Shown: positions 7,550 through 19,730 of the stretch, one piece after another
How the letters are laid out: the number at the start of each line of letters is the position of its first letter
How positions within the stretch are numbered: position 1 is the first letter of the stretch
DNA from: Rodentolepis nana
Lineage: Eukaryota > Platyhelminthes > Cestoda > Cyclophyllidea > Hymenolepididae
Direction: 5' to 3'
DNA length: 20,188 bases
Assembly: GCA_900617975.1 (NCBI GenBank)
Contig: UZAE01000642.1
Span: 1 to 20,188 of the forward strand
The notes under the pieces: generated by a model
What the model was told of the DNA's origin: nothing
What the model saw: only the letters and a program-made list of their open reading frames with translations
The model's database searches: none
Program-made: the position numbers and the translations under genes

Positions 7550-10337
7550 TTTGACTTGATTATTAAAGAAAGACAAGTCTCTAATTTCGGTGCAAAATAA
7601 TTATCTCTTCAATTTAATGACTTTAAGCTTGAAAAGCATAGAAAAGTTCTTACCATTCGCAAAAGCTAACGGTTAACACTGATTTTTGTTTTGTTTCATA
7701 CTTGATATATGCATCGCTTCACAATCTTTTTTTAAAATTAATTATGCAGGTCCAAGATGTATATAAAAACACAATTCTACCCGGTTTTAAGGGATTGTAA
7801 ATGAGCTTTTCTATTAATGCAAAAATTACATGTCTAAAATTTTACATTTATTTATCAAATCATATAAACATAAAATAATAATCGAAACAAAAATTATTAG
7901 AAGGTATTTGAGGCGTACCGAAATAAAGGAAACAAATTATCACGGTTTTCAGAATAACAAAATGAGAAGTTTTGTTGACTGATGAAGACATTTTAGATGC
8001 TGATATAGTTGCCATCCAGTGAGGAAATAATCTTTTATTAATTTGAAGTGAAATTGAAATAATACAAAACCAGACCGGTGAGGCGTTAATGACGGTAATT
8101 GTTCTACTTTTGACATTAACAGTAATAAATCAAAATATTTGTTTTTCCTGTCATGACAACTTTATAAAAACTCCAAGATCAAGCCAATTGCAATACAATA
8201 AAGAGTCAAGCACAAAAGCCGAATTAATTATTTTAATTTTTACAATTTGAAGCAAAATATACATTTTTGAGAATAGCTGAGTTGTCGATTTTTTGTGCTT
8301 ATTTATATAAATAACTTTTCGTAGGCAATAAGTAACAAAGCAAAAACGTTATAAATAGCAAATGCTACTATCTTTATGCCTATTTAAATCCATGATGTCT
8401 CAAATCTTTTCTTTAAATTTCATATTTTGAAAAAAATCATTATAAGTAAACAGAGATTGGCACTTATTGTTACATAATCAAATTACAAATTTTTATTTTA
8501 AGCTGACAGGTTACTGACATGCAATAAAAAATGAATTCTTCTATACAACCTTTCAAATCATAGAAATGGCATCAAATTGTCCATCGTTTAAACTTCATTT
8601 AGTAGAAACCACATTCCATTTCTCTCAGCATAAATGTCAGGTGGAAAATATTCCCACAACATAGGCAAAATATTCACTAAATATTTCCCTTTGATAAAAT
8701 AGCGGCCATATATCCTTTAAATCTCTTTTTGATATCATTGGCCTGTTTGCCTATTTCAAGATCACAATTAAGGTGGTATTGTTCCAAACGGACGATGTGT
8801 ATTATCTTTAATCTCCTCTATCTGGAACTTAGATATTGAGCTTTGCATAGGGAACAAGTATGATGGAAAGTAGGCGTTGTTGTTGCCAATTAAATTGGGA
8901 CTGAAGGATGACGGGATGTGAATTAAAGTGAGCACGTCAACTTTCATTGTTTCTGTAAAATGCACTTTTAATAATCAAAAATGCCACATTTAGAAATATT
9001 CTGCCTTAATTTTGCATTAGAGAAGTGCTATAGACTTCCAAGACCCAGTTTTCTTTGATAGAAAATGCATCTTTAGGTGTTCGTGTGTAATTAAATGATC
9101 TCTAAATTGGTAGGAAATAATTGATTCTAATGGTGTATTAAACAAACAAACGCTTGTAAAATCAAATAATCAATATTCACTTTGGTTTACAGTTATTGCA
9201 CAATTCTGTGATCTTGTCAACATTTTATGCTAATTATTTATATATTAATTTACTTACAAGAAGAAAATCAACCTGCCAGCATCTAGAATCTAGGGAATTG
9301 AAGACATACAAGGTCCTTTAATTATGTCATTATAATTTTCTTAAAGAAAAAAAACTTGAGTTCCCTAATTTGAACTTCAGACAACTAGATCATTTTGTTG
9401 TTTCAAACTTCTCTATGATTGTGTTTACAGAGGCTTAATTATGTCCTGAAGTAGACGAAATTACCATTAAATTTCATTGCAATTTCGCACAGATTTCCCA
9501 ATACCTTAAAAAGGCAACGCTAGTAATTCTGAAAAAACCAAAACTCCAATAAAAAAATTAATTTTAATTTTGAAGGAATTAAAGCAAATTATTGGGTAGA
9601 GAGAACAGTAGAGTATTATCTTACGAATTTAAATTTGAACTGCTTGTACCTTTATCAAGCCTTGTTTATTGTGATCAAAGATGAGGTTGGCTCTTTACTT
9701 GCAATTAATTATGATAGAAGCTCAGTATCACAACAATTTTATACATGAATGGAAACATGATCTAAACTTGGTCTTATTGTCCCTTTTCAATAGAGTCTTT
9801 GAATACTAAAGAAAAAACAAAATATGGCTCTGTTTTCTTGGGGATTTCAGATTTTTTCCGTTAATCTGGTAAAATAAATTTCTTTCTGAAAATTTTCTCT
9901 ATATCTAGTATTAAATTCATTCGTAAATTAAAAAATAAAAGTTTTACATTCATTTCAACTCTAATACAAAATAAATTGTTAGTTTTCTTAATAGAATAAG
10001 TATCATAACCTTGTTGCACATAGTTTGCTAAAGAAAATTTTTAATAAGAAATGATAGCGTAATTTTTACTTTTAAATAGCTTTAATATCAATACAAGGTT
10101 ATGCATCTTCTGACTTATTTATTTTTGCATTCACATGCGCCTAATAATCAATTTTTAATAATCCTAATTTAGTTTTTCACGACTAAATTTATGCAGTTGG
10201 TCTTAAAATATATGTAATGTTAAATAGATTGATTTACAGTTATAGTTAGGGTAAAATTACTATAACCTGTGTCAAAGTGGTTTAAAATTTGATTTCATAA
10301 TCGGAAAAAGATTAAACGCTACTCTTGAGTTCACCTT
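7550..10337. other. AT-rich spacer, no confident gene
   Basis: Low-GC DNA for almost 2.8 kb. On the minus strand, 8947-8768 is a GC-richer 59-codon frame from ATG to TAA, preceded by a reasonable splice acceptor (TTTTACAG, ending at 8953). Its product resembles nothing I know. The rest lacks repeats shared with other parts of the window, tRNA-like folds or recognisable coding motifs. An 11-bp inverted repeat (10004-10014 and 10093-10103) is within chance expectation. Confidence 0.45.
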
Positions 10338-10352
10338 GTGATACTCTGTGTT

Positions 10353-10901
10353 ATGATCAAATTAGCTTTTATAATTGGCATCATTTTGACTATTGGAACA
10401 AGGGCACCCACAGTGTCGTCCCCTTTGATGTACTCTATACTACGCGAGCATCCATATAAAAAGGAAGTGAATATTAAAACGCCAATTTGGAATAGCATGA
10501 GCTTCAGTAAAATCCTTATATCAGAAGCCACTGACCGCATTTTAAGACGTCTTTTGATAAGTAGATTTCAATTAGCTCCAAATTCCTTCATATCACCAGA
10601 TTGTACATTGACTAAATGCTTTCCACCATGATATGCAACTTCTAGCTATGCAGTGAATCGCAAATTTCCAACGTTTAAGAGAGAGAGAAGATTCAGTACC
10701 CTACATATACCTAGAGCTCCGATGAGAGCATTTGTTGAAGGTACACTTATCAGTCAATACCTCACAAAGTGAAAAAGTAGGAAGATGTTGTCATGGTCAA
10801 TTCTTTCAAAAGGTGTCCTTCGCAAATGCCAAACCTATTCTGCAATCCTACAGTATACTACTGTTCTAATTTTTCAGTTAGATAGAACTCGTTCATGGTA
10901 A
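10353..10901 (+). pseudogene. Possible decayed gene or exon: one frame with two in-frame TGA codons
   Basis: From ATG 10353 one plus-strand frame runs to TAA at 10899-10901. It is interrupted only by TGA at 10629-10631 and 10770-10772, giving stretches of 92, 46 and 42 codons. The first residues are MIKLAFIIGIILTIGT, a signal-peptide-like start: one Lys, a hydrophobic core, then polar residues. The later parts are rich in Arg, Lys and Ser with few Cys. The terminal TAA sits inside ATGGTAAGT, a near-consensus splice donor with GT at 10898-10899, so the stop might be intronic. Base composition is somewhat GC-richer than the flanks. I recognise no family. A decayed secreted-protein gene, a broken exon or plain chance are all possible; a frame like this is only mildly unlikely in 20 kb of such DNA. 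Confidence 0.2.
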
Positions 10902-12075
10902 GTGCCATGCAATGCAAAAGCCACATGTTTGCCTTCTATTCTAACAAAAAGCTAAAATGGCAAAATATAAAGAGCCCTTAGTACTAATTTTGGAACCAGG
11001 CAATCGTTTTTATTCCTTTTCTCTCTCCCCTTTCAATAGATCTTTTGCTAATAGCTATATATATATATATAACCCTAATATCCTACTTAGTAGTTTCTAT
11101 CAAGAATGCCTAAAATCGAGTTTGGATGGTTGCTATCTACTTTGACGAACACATCCATGGGTATTTTGCTGTAGGGTGGTATTAAACATTCTATAATTTA
11201 ATTTATTACACTTTAAGTTCCTATTAATTATATCGTTGCCTCATCAAATTAATACTTGTTTTGACAGTTCTTTTAAAAAATCAAGAATAATTCTGCATAA
11301 TTATATAATTAGTAGGATCTAGGTAAATTGTTTGCCTGCATAAACCTATAAAATTTGACAATGTTAAGATTGATTTAACCTTTCCCTGACGGATTGGCAA
11401 TGACTGAAATATTGCCCTCTTCAAAGATCCACAAAGAAAAAAACAAATTTACCTTGACATAACATTAAGTAATTTTTTACTTGGTAACGCCAAAGTACTA
11501 GCACAATTAGAAAGGTCAGCTTGACTCTGTGATTCATTTTGAGGCATAAGTAATTAAAAAGCAAAATAGGATAAATTTTCACTTAATGATTAGAAAAAAT
11601 GAATATTTTTGAGATATTTCAAATACGAATAATGAATTTGTTTCATAATTGTAGGTGTCTTTGTTGCTAGTTTTTTTAAATCATTTAGATAAAATGCAGG
11701 TAATAGTTATAATAAAATGCAAACAACCAAACAAGTAAGTCAATTTCAAGAGAAACTTAAATGACCTTATTTTCAATAATAAGTTTGAGTTGTTGCCAAA
11801 TTGAAATTTGGGGGCTGAATAATTTAGGCCACAAAGTTAATTGAGACGTGTGTGTATTAATTGAAGCATGAGCGTTAAGAAATGCTCTTTCTAGTGAAGA
11901 GAATTAATTATAAGGCCTTAGGTCGAAGGGGTGAAAGTTGAGGTAACTCAACACGGCTTGCTACTTTTTAATCCCCGATTCAAAAAAGGTCTTAATTACT
12001 TACTTAATTTAAAGCCAACGCAATCAAGAAGTTAATGTGCCAAATTTGGCCATGTTAGAGAATTGACCCGATAAT
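10902..12075. other. AT-rich spacer with a short TA run
   Basis: A 62-codon frame starting at ATG 10957 has a favourable start context (AAAATGGC) but runs through a TA microsatellite, so it is probably not coding. Further right the DNA is AT-rich with nothing recognisable. A 10-bp palindrome, TAAGGCCTTA, occurs at about 11911-11920. Confidence 0.45.
11056..11071. repeat. (TA)8 microsatellite
   Basis: Sixteen bases of perfect TA repeat. Confidence 0.93.
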
Positions 12076-12084
12076 CACACACAC

Positions 12085-12119
<35 letters not shown>
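12076..12119. repeat. Compound (CA)n-(TA)n microsatellite
   Basis: Five CA units (12076-12085), a short TATG junction, then about 15 TA units to 12119. Compound CA/TA repeats of this kind commonly arise by mutation and slippage within one tract. Confidence 0.96.
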
Positions 12120-12120
<1 letters not shown>

Positions 12121-12458
12121 CATAGTTAACCTGATCTAAAAATTATGTTAAAATGTTATTCTTTTTGGGTTATTTTACATATTCAATAAAACAAACCTGA
12201 CTGTTCATTCTGATTGATTCAAAATATATTAACTACGATTTAGTACGGTTCTCAGTGGTGGCATTCGCAAGATTCTCTTAAAGAATAAAAGAAAAAGGAA
12301 TAAATATGAATGTATATATTCCAAGTATTTATTTCAAATTATGCACCGTCTTAGTGATTTATTCATTGCCTAATAACTTTTGACTAGACTTATGCGCAGT
12401 TATTTTTTTGTCAAGTTCTCCTAGTTTAGAAAGGCTCCCGAGATTAACTACCTTATCT
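12120..12458. other. AT-rich spacer, nothing recognised
   Basis: Between the compound microsatellite and LINE copy C. No open frame, repeat or motif of note. Confidence 0.5.
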
Positions 12459-12846
12459 AAACATTTATTTATTTATATTAAATGGCAGGCGTTTTGATGA
12501 TTATCATTAGCTCTTTAGCTGAATTTGGGCTTCACAGAGAGAAGGAGGAACATCAAAGTGAGAAAAATTCGAGAAGGGGTACAGAAGAGAGATTTAAAGA
12601 TGCCAAAAAGACAGACAAACACAAAGGTAGAGAAAAAAGAGAGGTGAGTACTGTGGAAGTGGTAGAATATGATATACAGTGGGGCCATTGTAATTTGAAG
12701 TCAGAAGTCAACTGCCAGTTAATAGACTTTTTGCCGTATGAGTATACTTTGCCCGGAGTGCACCACGTGGTGGTATGTCTACCGCCCATCCCTCTAACCT
12801 CAATGTTATAGTGAAAAGAGAAGTATATCATGGAAAACATTTATTT
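12459..12846 (-). mobile_element. Family 1 LINE 3' fragment with 12-bp target-site duplication (copy C)
   Basis: The 12 bases AAACATTTATTT occur at 12459-12470 and again, perfectly, at 12835-12846. The 364 bases between are family 1: ATTTATATTAAATGGCAGG on the left, the purine-rich middle, the ATACAGTGGGG block, GCCAGTTAATAGAC, and the CACCACGTGG block near 12762. It is the longest copy with both ends in view. Similarity to copy D is clear up to about 12790. The last 45 bases align only loosely with D's upstream coding part. Both a 109-codon plus-strand frame and a 95-codon minus-strand frame cover it. The minus strand is the element's sense strand, and its SINWQLTSDFKL segment matches SINQQLTSDFKL in copy D, but it lacks any enzyme motif. 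The exact duplication boundary is ambiguous because the target resembles the tail. Confidence 0.85.
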
Positions 12847-13657
12847 GGTTTATGCGTCACTGCGTAGTGCTTAGTTAATGAAGTGTATGTTAAAAAATGC
12901 ATGAACTATTAATTGATGGGCGTTTGAGAGGCCTCTACACTCACAAACACACTCGCTCCCCACGTGACAAGTGGGACGGTCGTAGGGGATTTCTTTGTTC
13001 AGTCATGACAGCGTTATGCCCTCCACAAGCTATATATGCATATAATTAGTCGTGAATCAATTAAACGCTAGGTATAGGTTTGTGAAACTTGGGGTCAAAA
13101 ATATATTTGGGGTTTAGGAGACCAAAAATGGTCTAGTATGTGAATGCTATATTATGGATGATGGATAATAGTTGGTTGAATATTCGTATTGGTGACAAAA
13201 AATATTTATTCAAATTTGAAAACTCAACTCATATTAATTACATAGATTTATTAATAATTGGAACACTCTTTAACTGAGAAATTCTTAACAATTTAAATAT
13301 TTCACAAAAATAAAATTGAGCAAAGATTCCAACCCGAAAGAATAGATGTTTTTTCTCATTGTGCTTTAAGTGAGAAGGAAGCGGAAAGCACATTTGGCTT
13401 TTAGTTTTAGGCATAAATTGTAATATTTCTAAATATATAGTTTAAACTTTCTAATATAGTTTAAACGCGTGTTGTAAATGCTGTTACGAAATTATCTGCA
13501 GTGAAGCAAAATAAGACACTAATACACTAAATTCAACCTAACAAGAAGTAGACTTATTAAATATTGAAGGCTAAGAAATAACATTAATTATGATGTGATT
13601 AATTCTTGGAAGGTAACTTTGTTTATAGAAACTTTGATGAAAAGGAGTAAAAAACGC
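12847..13657. other. Spacer with a GC-rich patch next to LINE copy C
   Basis: The patch at 12905-13020 is about half G+C. It holds two small palindromes (AGAGGCCTCT at about 12928 and GTCATGAC at about 13002) and a CCCAC/GTGGG inverted pair around 12957-12973. A 50-codon plus-strand frame, ATG 12897 to TAG 13047-13049, runs through it and gives a basic peptide of no known family. From 13050 to 13657 the sequence is ordinary AT-rich DNA. Confidence 0.4.
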
Positions 13658-13885
13658 TTAACCACTTAATGCACTTTGTGCTGTACGGTACATTTCAAAA
13701 TAAGCCCCAATGGTACTAGACTCGTAAGGGAAGGCACTTTTCCCGTCTGAAACATGTTTTATATATCTATAGCTTTCGCCTGGTACCACCCAAACTCATC
13801 ATGTCGACGGCATCAGTCAGCTGTGAAACGCGTGAGAGCGGTTGGACACGATTTTCAAAAAAAGATTCAAGCGTTAAAGGGTCAA
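13658..13885. mobile_element. Family 3 MITE-like element, copy 2
   Basis: The 228-bp partner of 2842-3058 lies in the same orientation 10.6 kb away. The left end TTAACCACTTAATGC and the inward-read right end TTGACCCTTTAACGC are a more worn version of copy 1's inverted repeats. Shared blocks include TACGGT, TTCAAAATAAGC, ACTAGACTCGTAA, CTATAGC and the ACGCGTGAG block near the right end. Copy 2 has a small insertion around 13801-13815 relative to copy 1. A 66-codon plus-strand frame that starts inside it runs out into flanking DNA and is not a gene. On the minus strand HDEFGWYQAKAID parallels YDESWWNQAKAID of copy 1 and then stops. Confidence 0.68.
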
Positions 13886-16800
13886 GAATAAATAAGAACT
13901 TTCACCTTCTTTCTCCAAAGTATGAGCTCACTGATTCATTCCTCTACATATGGATTAAAGAAGCTAAAATCAGTCAACAGTCTAATTGCACCTCTTCATA
14001 ATTCGAATTCAATACTGTAGCAACCTCTTTACCCATAATTCCTCTCCCTATTTCCTATTCCTCTTATCCCTCACAATTTCTCACTTGAAATTTATAAACT
14101 TGCCAAGTCCAATCCTTTGTTATCTCATTCAACGAGAAGATAGTTATTTCTAACTAATGATACTTATGCTAATTTAGTCTTACCTTTGTACAAACCTCAT
14201 TATGATTTGCTCTAGAAAAGAGATCTGTGAAATGTGAATTACATTAAAATTGCAGATAGTCATCACAAATATAAATGCATGAAAGTTTTACTTGCAACAT
14301 TATTCACTTGAATAATAAAATGACAAAAAAGAAATTGAATAAATTCTTATTTAGCTACATTTTCAGACAATCAACAGAGTTTTTTGAACAAAGAACTTTT
14401 GTGCAGAAAATTCCCGACCAGCCACAATTCCAGCCTTTAAAAGATTTGATATAGCTATTTAAAACGTTTTACTAATACTGGTTCTAATTACTCAAATTTA
14501 TGTGCAGTTTATTGAAAAAAATTACATTGGAAACAACTTTGTTATCACCTTTAATGAAAACAGTAAAATTAAGCAATCGACTATATAAAGGAACTCAAGA
14601 TTAGTTTTTATAGAAAGAGAGTTGATTTTCTTTTCCAGAAATGTTAAAGACACTCGAACACATTATGCTTCCCTTATGTGCTTGTACGTTTCAACATTCA
14701 ATGAGATTTGTCGTCCAGTAAAGAAGAAATTAAATCATGTAGGAGGAAAAAGCTTGTAACATGACAACTATCGACGACGGACAGAATAAAGATGAGTATG
14801 TTTCTCTTTTATGGATCTTCCAACAGTGCTTAAGAGACCAATATGAACAAGGGAAGTATAGTTGAGACCACAAAGCTGTTGTGTCCAGACGGAAGCAATA
14901 CATCAGTCGATCTGCCAAAATTATAGTTGCACTGCCAATTTTCCAAAATTAGTTGTCCATTTTAATTTTCATTCAGAGTGTTTGCTTATCTTATAATTAT
15001 AAATAAACAAAGTATATATATTTTTTTGGGAAAATTCAGATGGCTACTATGTCTTATATTCAGGAGCTTATTCAATCTACTTCAATGTTTGTAAGTCATC
15101 GATGTGCTTCACTTATAAGCCCTGACGTATGCTCAGTAATCTCTATATCAAGATCATCAAGTTTGAAATAGCTACTAGGGTTAACTAACCTACCGCAAAG
15201 CAAAAGAGTAAACAGATGTATCTCGAGAATACGTTCATTTGGGAAGTGTGTTACGGACAGATTGTGTTAAATCATTATCGTACAAGAATGGGTTTGTTAA
15301 AATAAGCAATGGCTATTGACTGACGGTTGACTGGGTGGTCTTCACGCTCACGACTGCCCTTTCTCTCCGTCTGACAAGAAGCGTGGTCGTACCTTCGAGC
15401 TTGAGTGATCATGAGATTCTTTTCTTCATCGATGTCATATGCAAACATTGTCTTCATTGGCGAACATATATATATGTATATATTTTTAAAACGATAGCTG
15501 GGGAAAACTGTGAAATTTGCAAAATCATTTTTGAAGAACAAATTAAATAAATTAATTTAGAAATCGATCTCGTTTGCTCAATGGCGGATTTAATTGCATG
15601 TTGCAAACAATTATTAAAATGTTGCTAGATTCACAAAATAAAAATAATTTAATTTTGATTAGTTCAATAGATACTATTATGTGTTTTGATATTTTGTATT
15701 CAACTTTATTTGAAGTTCCTCTCAACACAGAAATCATGAAAATATAAAATTTAACTATGTTATTAGAGCCAAATAAATTCAAATGATATACTTTGTAAGG
15801 GAATCGCTATTGGCTCACTAACAGATGCGTTGAATTTTACAATGATTAAATTATAAATTTCAAGCTTCCTAATATTTTAGAATATTTTAATATAGGCAAA
15901 TATTTTTAAGCTGACAAATAGATAAAGTTGGAACCATCAATCAATTAGAGCATTTTAAGGTTTAGTGCTGAGTGTTTCAATAATTACTGTAAATGTAGAA
16001 AAAAGATTTATTGTCTATTAAGCACCGAATTATGATGAAGAAATATAATTTATATTTTATTATTAGGTAATCTTAACTGGCATGGAAACGCGGGGAGAAA
16101 AAGTGCTAACCTGACTATATTAAGAAGTCTGAAATGATTGACACGGATGTAGAGATCTCGCAGCCAATCAAAAATCAGTACTCATTGCAAGATCAGCTTT
16201 TCCAAAACTGTATAAACGCATTCGACCTTTTAATTTATGTTTCTTCGAAATTTTTGAAGTGGCTTAAATAATAATAAGAGTCATTTCGAACATTGGTCGT
16301 TTTGCACCTAGTTGGGAAATGATTAAAATATGGAAATGCCACAATTAAAAAAATAGAAATCCACTAGTTTATAAAAGCAGAAAAATCAAACCTTGATTGA
16401 AAGAAACCTGATCATTTATGAATTTCGTCTTAGCACAAGTCAGTTAAGATTTTCTCATTTTAAGATTTTGTTGATATTACCAGTAAGCACATTTGTGACA
16501 CCATTAGATTTGTAAGCGATTATGCTAAATTTGCTTTTGGCATATTACAGTTTTAAAAGAAATGCTTTCTAACATTGTGATATTTCCAATAAATTTTTAC
16601 AAAACTCTAGAAAAACTGCTTTGTTTTTATCATTTTAATCCTGAGGGGGGATATTTTTCTTATTTCTATTATTTGATATATTTGAAGTATTTTTTCTTCA
16701 TGGAATCGCTCTTTCCACATTTTTTAACAGTCCTTGATTGAATATCAATGTTGCATAAAGTCATTATGTAATAGATTACTGAAATCAACTATTTAATAAT

Positions 16801-18134
16801 CCAGAAATTATCTATAAACGGATGAAAAGTTAGTATGAGGTAGAAATTAAAATCTATCTTTCTTACCCTGAACAAATTTTTCTGTCTATTTTTCATGGTA
16901 ACTACTAGAAACAGCATACTCCATCCAAAACGTTTCATTTGGTCCTCTCATCAATCGTATTAAAGACATCTGCATCTCTAATTCTACTTTCTATTCAAAT
17001 AATGAACATATACAGTGAAGTTTAGTGCGATATAATAATCGAAATGCAACCACAAATGCTTATAACTAAAATTGTGGTGCACTTGAGTGTACTAACAAAT
17101 CATGTTTCTTAGTTGGAAACTGTAGATTATAGTATATCCTCAGAATGAAAAATACGTTCTTTTGTTTTAAATGTAGATAAACAATAAATTTATATATCAA
17201 AGCAAGAATATTTTGGAATTTTAGTGAAAGCGATCAAAATGATATTGAAAGTATAAACTGGGTATTCAGCAATTTTAATTAATTTAAATTTGGGGTCCGG
17301 AAGGCGAATATTTGCTTATTAAGGAATCTGACGACTCACTTTTAAAACTCAAATTTTGAGATAAATCTACTGAATTATCTGACAAAGCTTTGTTGTTAAT
17401 TTAAAACCTCCATTTATTTATGACATTTATCCAATACCATGAGGATAATAATATTCAAATAAATGAAATCAGAATAAAAAACGATACTTACTAGCTAAGT
17501 TTATTAGATTATTATCGGATTCATAATCCCTTTTTATGTTAACGGTATTCAATAGTAAATATGAAAATTAAATTGTAGAATTTTTTAACATAGTTAAATA
17601 TTCTTTGAATTAAGCTCTTTAGTGAATGATCGTGAAAAATTAATCATGCCACAAGATTGCTTCAAGCTCACTGCAATAAAATTAGATTAACTCCCAAAAG
17701 GAAAATAACTTGGTTGCCTTTGTGCAAGTGGAGTTTAAAAACGTTTTCAAATACCGTGACAAATGAATGCCATTTAAAAGTGCTCGGATATCGGACAGAA
17801 TGTTAGGCTTAAAAAAAGTAACCACAGTGGAACTATCCTATTACTGAACACACAAAGTTTATAAGCTAACGCCAAAAACTAAATTTGTCTTAAGGCGAGC
17901 GTTTCATTTATTGAAAAATATGTATCGAAAACATTTAAACAAAAAAGTTTTCCTTTTCAACCTGTTATTGCATTTTTAATAGCTCTTGTACGCTATTAGC
18001 TTATCGCCTGTATTTTGAACCACACCGCGAACGATTTTTGTAAGTAAATTTCAAACGGAAGTGCAAACGATAGATTGTATCGCATTATGATTTGAACAGG
18101 AAATAGTTGTTTTTTTTCACCCAAAGTTAAGTGT
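13886..18134. other. Long AT-rich stretch, essentially featureless
   Basis: More than 4 kb without a repeat shared elsewhere in the window. Three modest coding-like patches were looked at. One is 14761-14952 plus, open apart from one TGA at 14863-14865. Another is 15541-15275 minus, 88 codons with a short TA run in it. The third is 16134-16271 plus, 45 codons. None resembles a known family, and all are within chance lengths for this base composition. No RNA gene or regulatory pattern is supported. Confidence 0.5.
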
Positions 18135-18162
18135 GGGAGCAATGGGAATTTGGGGGGTGGGG
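18135..18162 (+). other. G-quadruplex motif
   Basis: G-runs at 18135-18137, 18144-18146, 18152-18157 and 18159-18162 with loops of 6, 5 and 1 bases fit the canonical pattern. More G pairs follow to 18171. It is isolated in AT-rich DNA with no gene beside it. Confidence 0.5.
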
Positions 18163-19730
18163 CGGTGGAGGTTGCATTGCAGCTTAGAAATCAAGAATCC
18201 ATAAAAGACACCAATTCCTTATTTTATTGAACTTTGAAAATTGAACTCGAAGCTGGTTTATGTTTAAATAAGCAAGGCTTGGATTTATTTTTAATTTTTT
18301 AAAACCAGAGAGACAACATATCTCTTATCTTACTTGTCAAGTTAGTAAAATAAAAATGAAAAAAATTCCATCCTACATTGCATGCAAATAAATATTTGAG
18401 TAAATCTCGAATGATTTATTTAATATAAAGCAAAATTCCTATAAACTGCGTTACTATAGCAAACTTGTCTGGTATTTGAGAGCCTCCAGTTTCGTTTTTA
18501 TTTAAAAAAAACTATAAATGACATTTATCAGGCCGCTTCATTTCTAAATTCTTCTTTTAAAAATGATTAGTTGAACCAAGAAAAAGAGCTACATTTGTAG
18601 GTTGCGAGATATTTCCTGACAATTAGCTATTTATGAGAGACAAAAAAGCCTGATCTCGAACTAAAAATTTTAAAACTATCTACAACAGTCAATTTCAATA
18701 ACCAAGAAATGAATAGAAAAATCTACCTGAACATTTTGATGCAAGCACATTCACTGCACAAATTTTGATTTAACAAAATTTCTCGAATGCATGATTTTAA
18801 AATTTTGCTCATTCAGTGTGCATTTATAATTTTTTTCAAGGTGAAAACAAGAAGTGTCGTTTTTTAGCATTCATAGATCAGGAGAATCCAAATAACGCTA
18901 GGATATGCATTAGTTAATTTAAGTAAAAGTAGTATGTCTGAGTATCATATACGAATATATTCAATAGTGATTGCCGGATTTTTTACTGTTTATAATCGTC
19001 CCAGTAAAGATTATGCTTTTTATTCAAATTGTTAATTTAAAAATTGGATAAACTTCCCAAATTAAACCTTCCTGTGTTAGTGTATAAATAACATTCACTA
19101 ACGTGATACTATGGGAATTAATTCAACTGGAAAGAATTGCTATCATGCGCCTGGGAATCAGATCATTGAAATTGAACATTTAATCCTTTTAGAAAACTCC
19201 ATGAAAGTGGAAAGTTCATTATTATTATTGAAAAACCTCCCTATTTGAGAATTTTATTCTTTTACTGACATATTTAACTCTGTGTAGTTATTCAATTCAC
19301 TTAAATCTTTCTTTTATTCCAACGCTAATCTATTGCTAGTTCGTTGAAATGCTAATGAAAATATTCAAGCACAACTATAAATGTTGGTTTAAAAGTGATT
19401 GAAAAAGTTTTAGTTCTTCAAAGAGTAGTTCAGTTCTTTCAAAGCTGGGAATGGTAGTTAATAATAAGTAAAAGCCCATCAAAATGATTGCGGAAACGAT
19501 ATAACCGTTTCTTTTAGAAATTCAAACAATTTCTTGTGTTAAAGGTCTTCTAACATCAGACGAACTTGAGATTTCCAAATACCGTTTCTTTACCATTAAC
19601 ACAATTTTCAGTTGACTAGAAAGTTCTTATCAATAGACATAATGTAAGTTATTATGACCAAAAATTTCAGTTCGAAAACAGGGATCTTTTCCTTACGTAA
19701 GATCCTATTTACTGCAATTTGATTTGAAAA
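18163..19730. other. AT-rich spacer, nothing recognised
   Basis: Low-GC DNA leading to the last LINE copy. It contains an ATGCAAAT octamer (18382-18389), a string that is expected by chance in DNA of this composition. No open frame of interest. Confidence 0.5.

Noticed and set aside
10004..10103. 11-bp inverted repeat CATAACCTTGT with 78 bases between the arms, as a possible small MITE
   Set aside because: No target duplication, no second copy in the window, and about one such pair is expected by chance.
10353..10901. Reading the in-frame TGA codons as selenocysteine or as an altered genetic code
   Set aside because: No SECIS-like element was recognised, the residues around the TGAs show no selenoprotein context, and simple decay or chance explains the frame with fewer assumptions.
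12482..12811. 109-codon plus-strand frame
   Set aside because: It is antisense to LINE copy C and absent as an intact frame in copies A and D.
15275..15541. 88-codon minus-strand frame with a charged middle
   Set aside because: It includes a TA microsatellite-derived IYIYI run, no family is recognised, and the opposite strand is also open.
18382..18389. ATGCAAAT octamer (POU-factor site)
   Set aside because: A single 8-base match in AT-rich sequence carries no weight without clustering or conservation.
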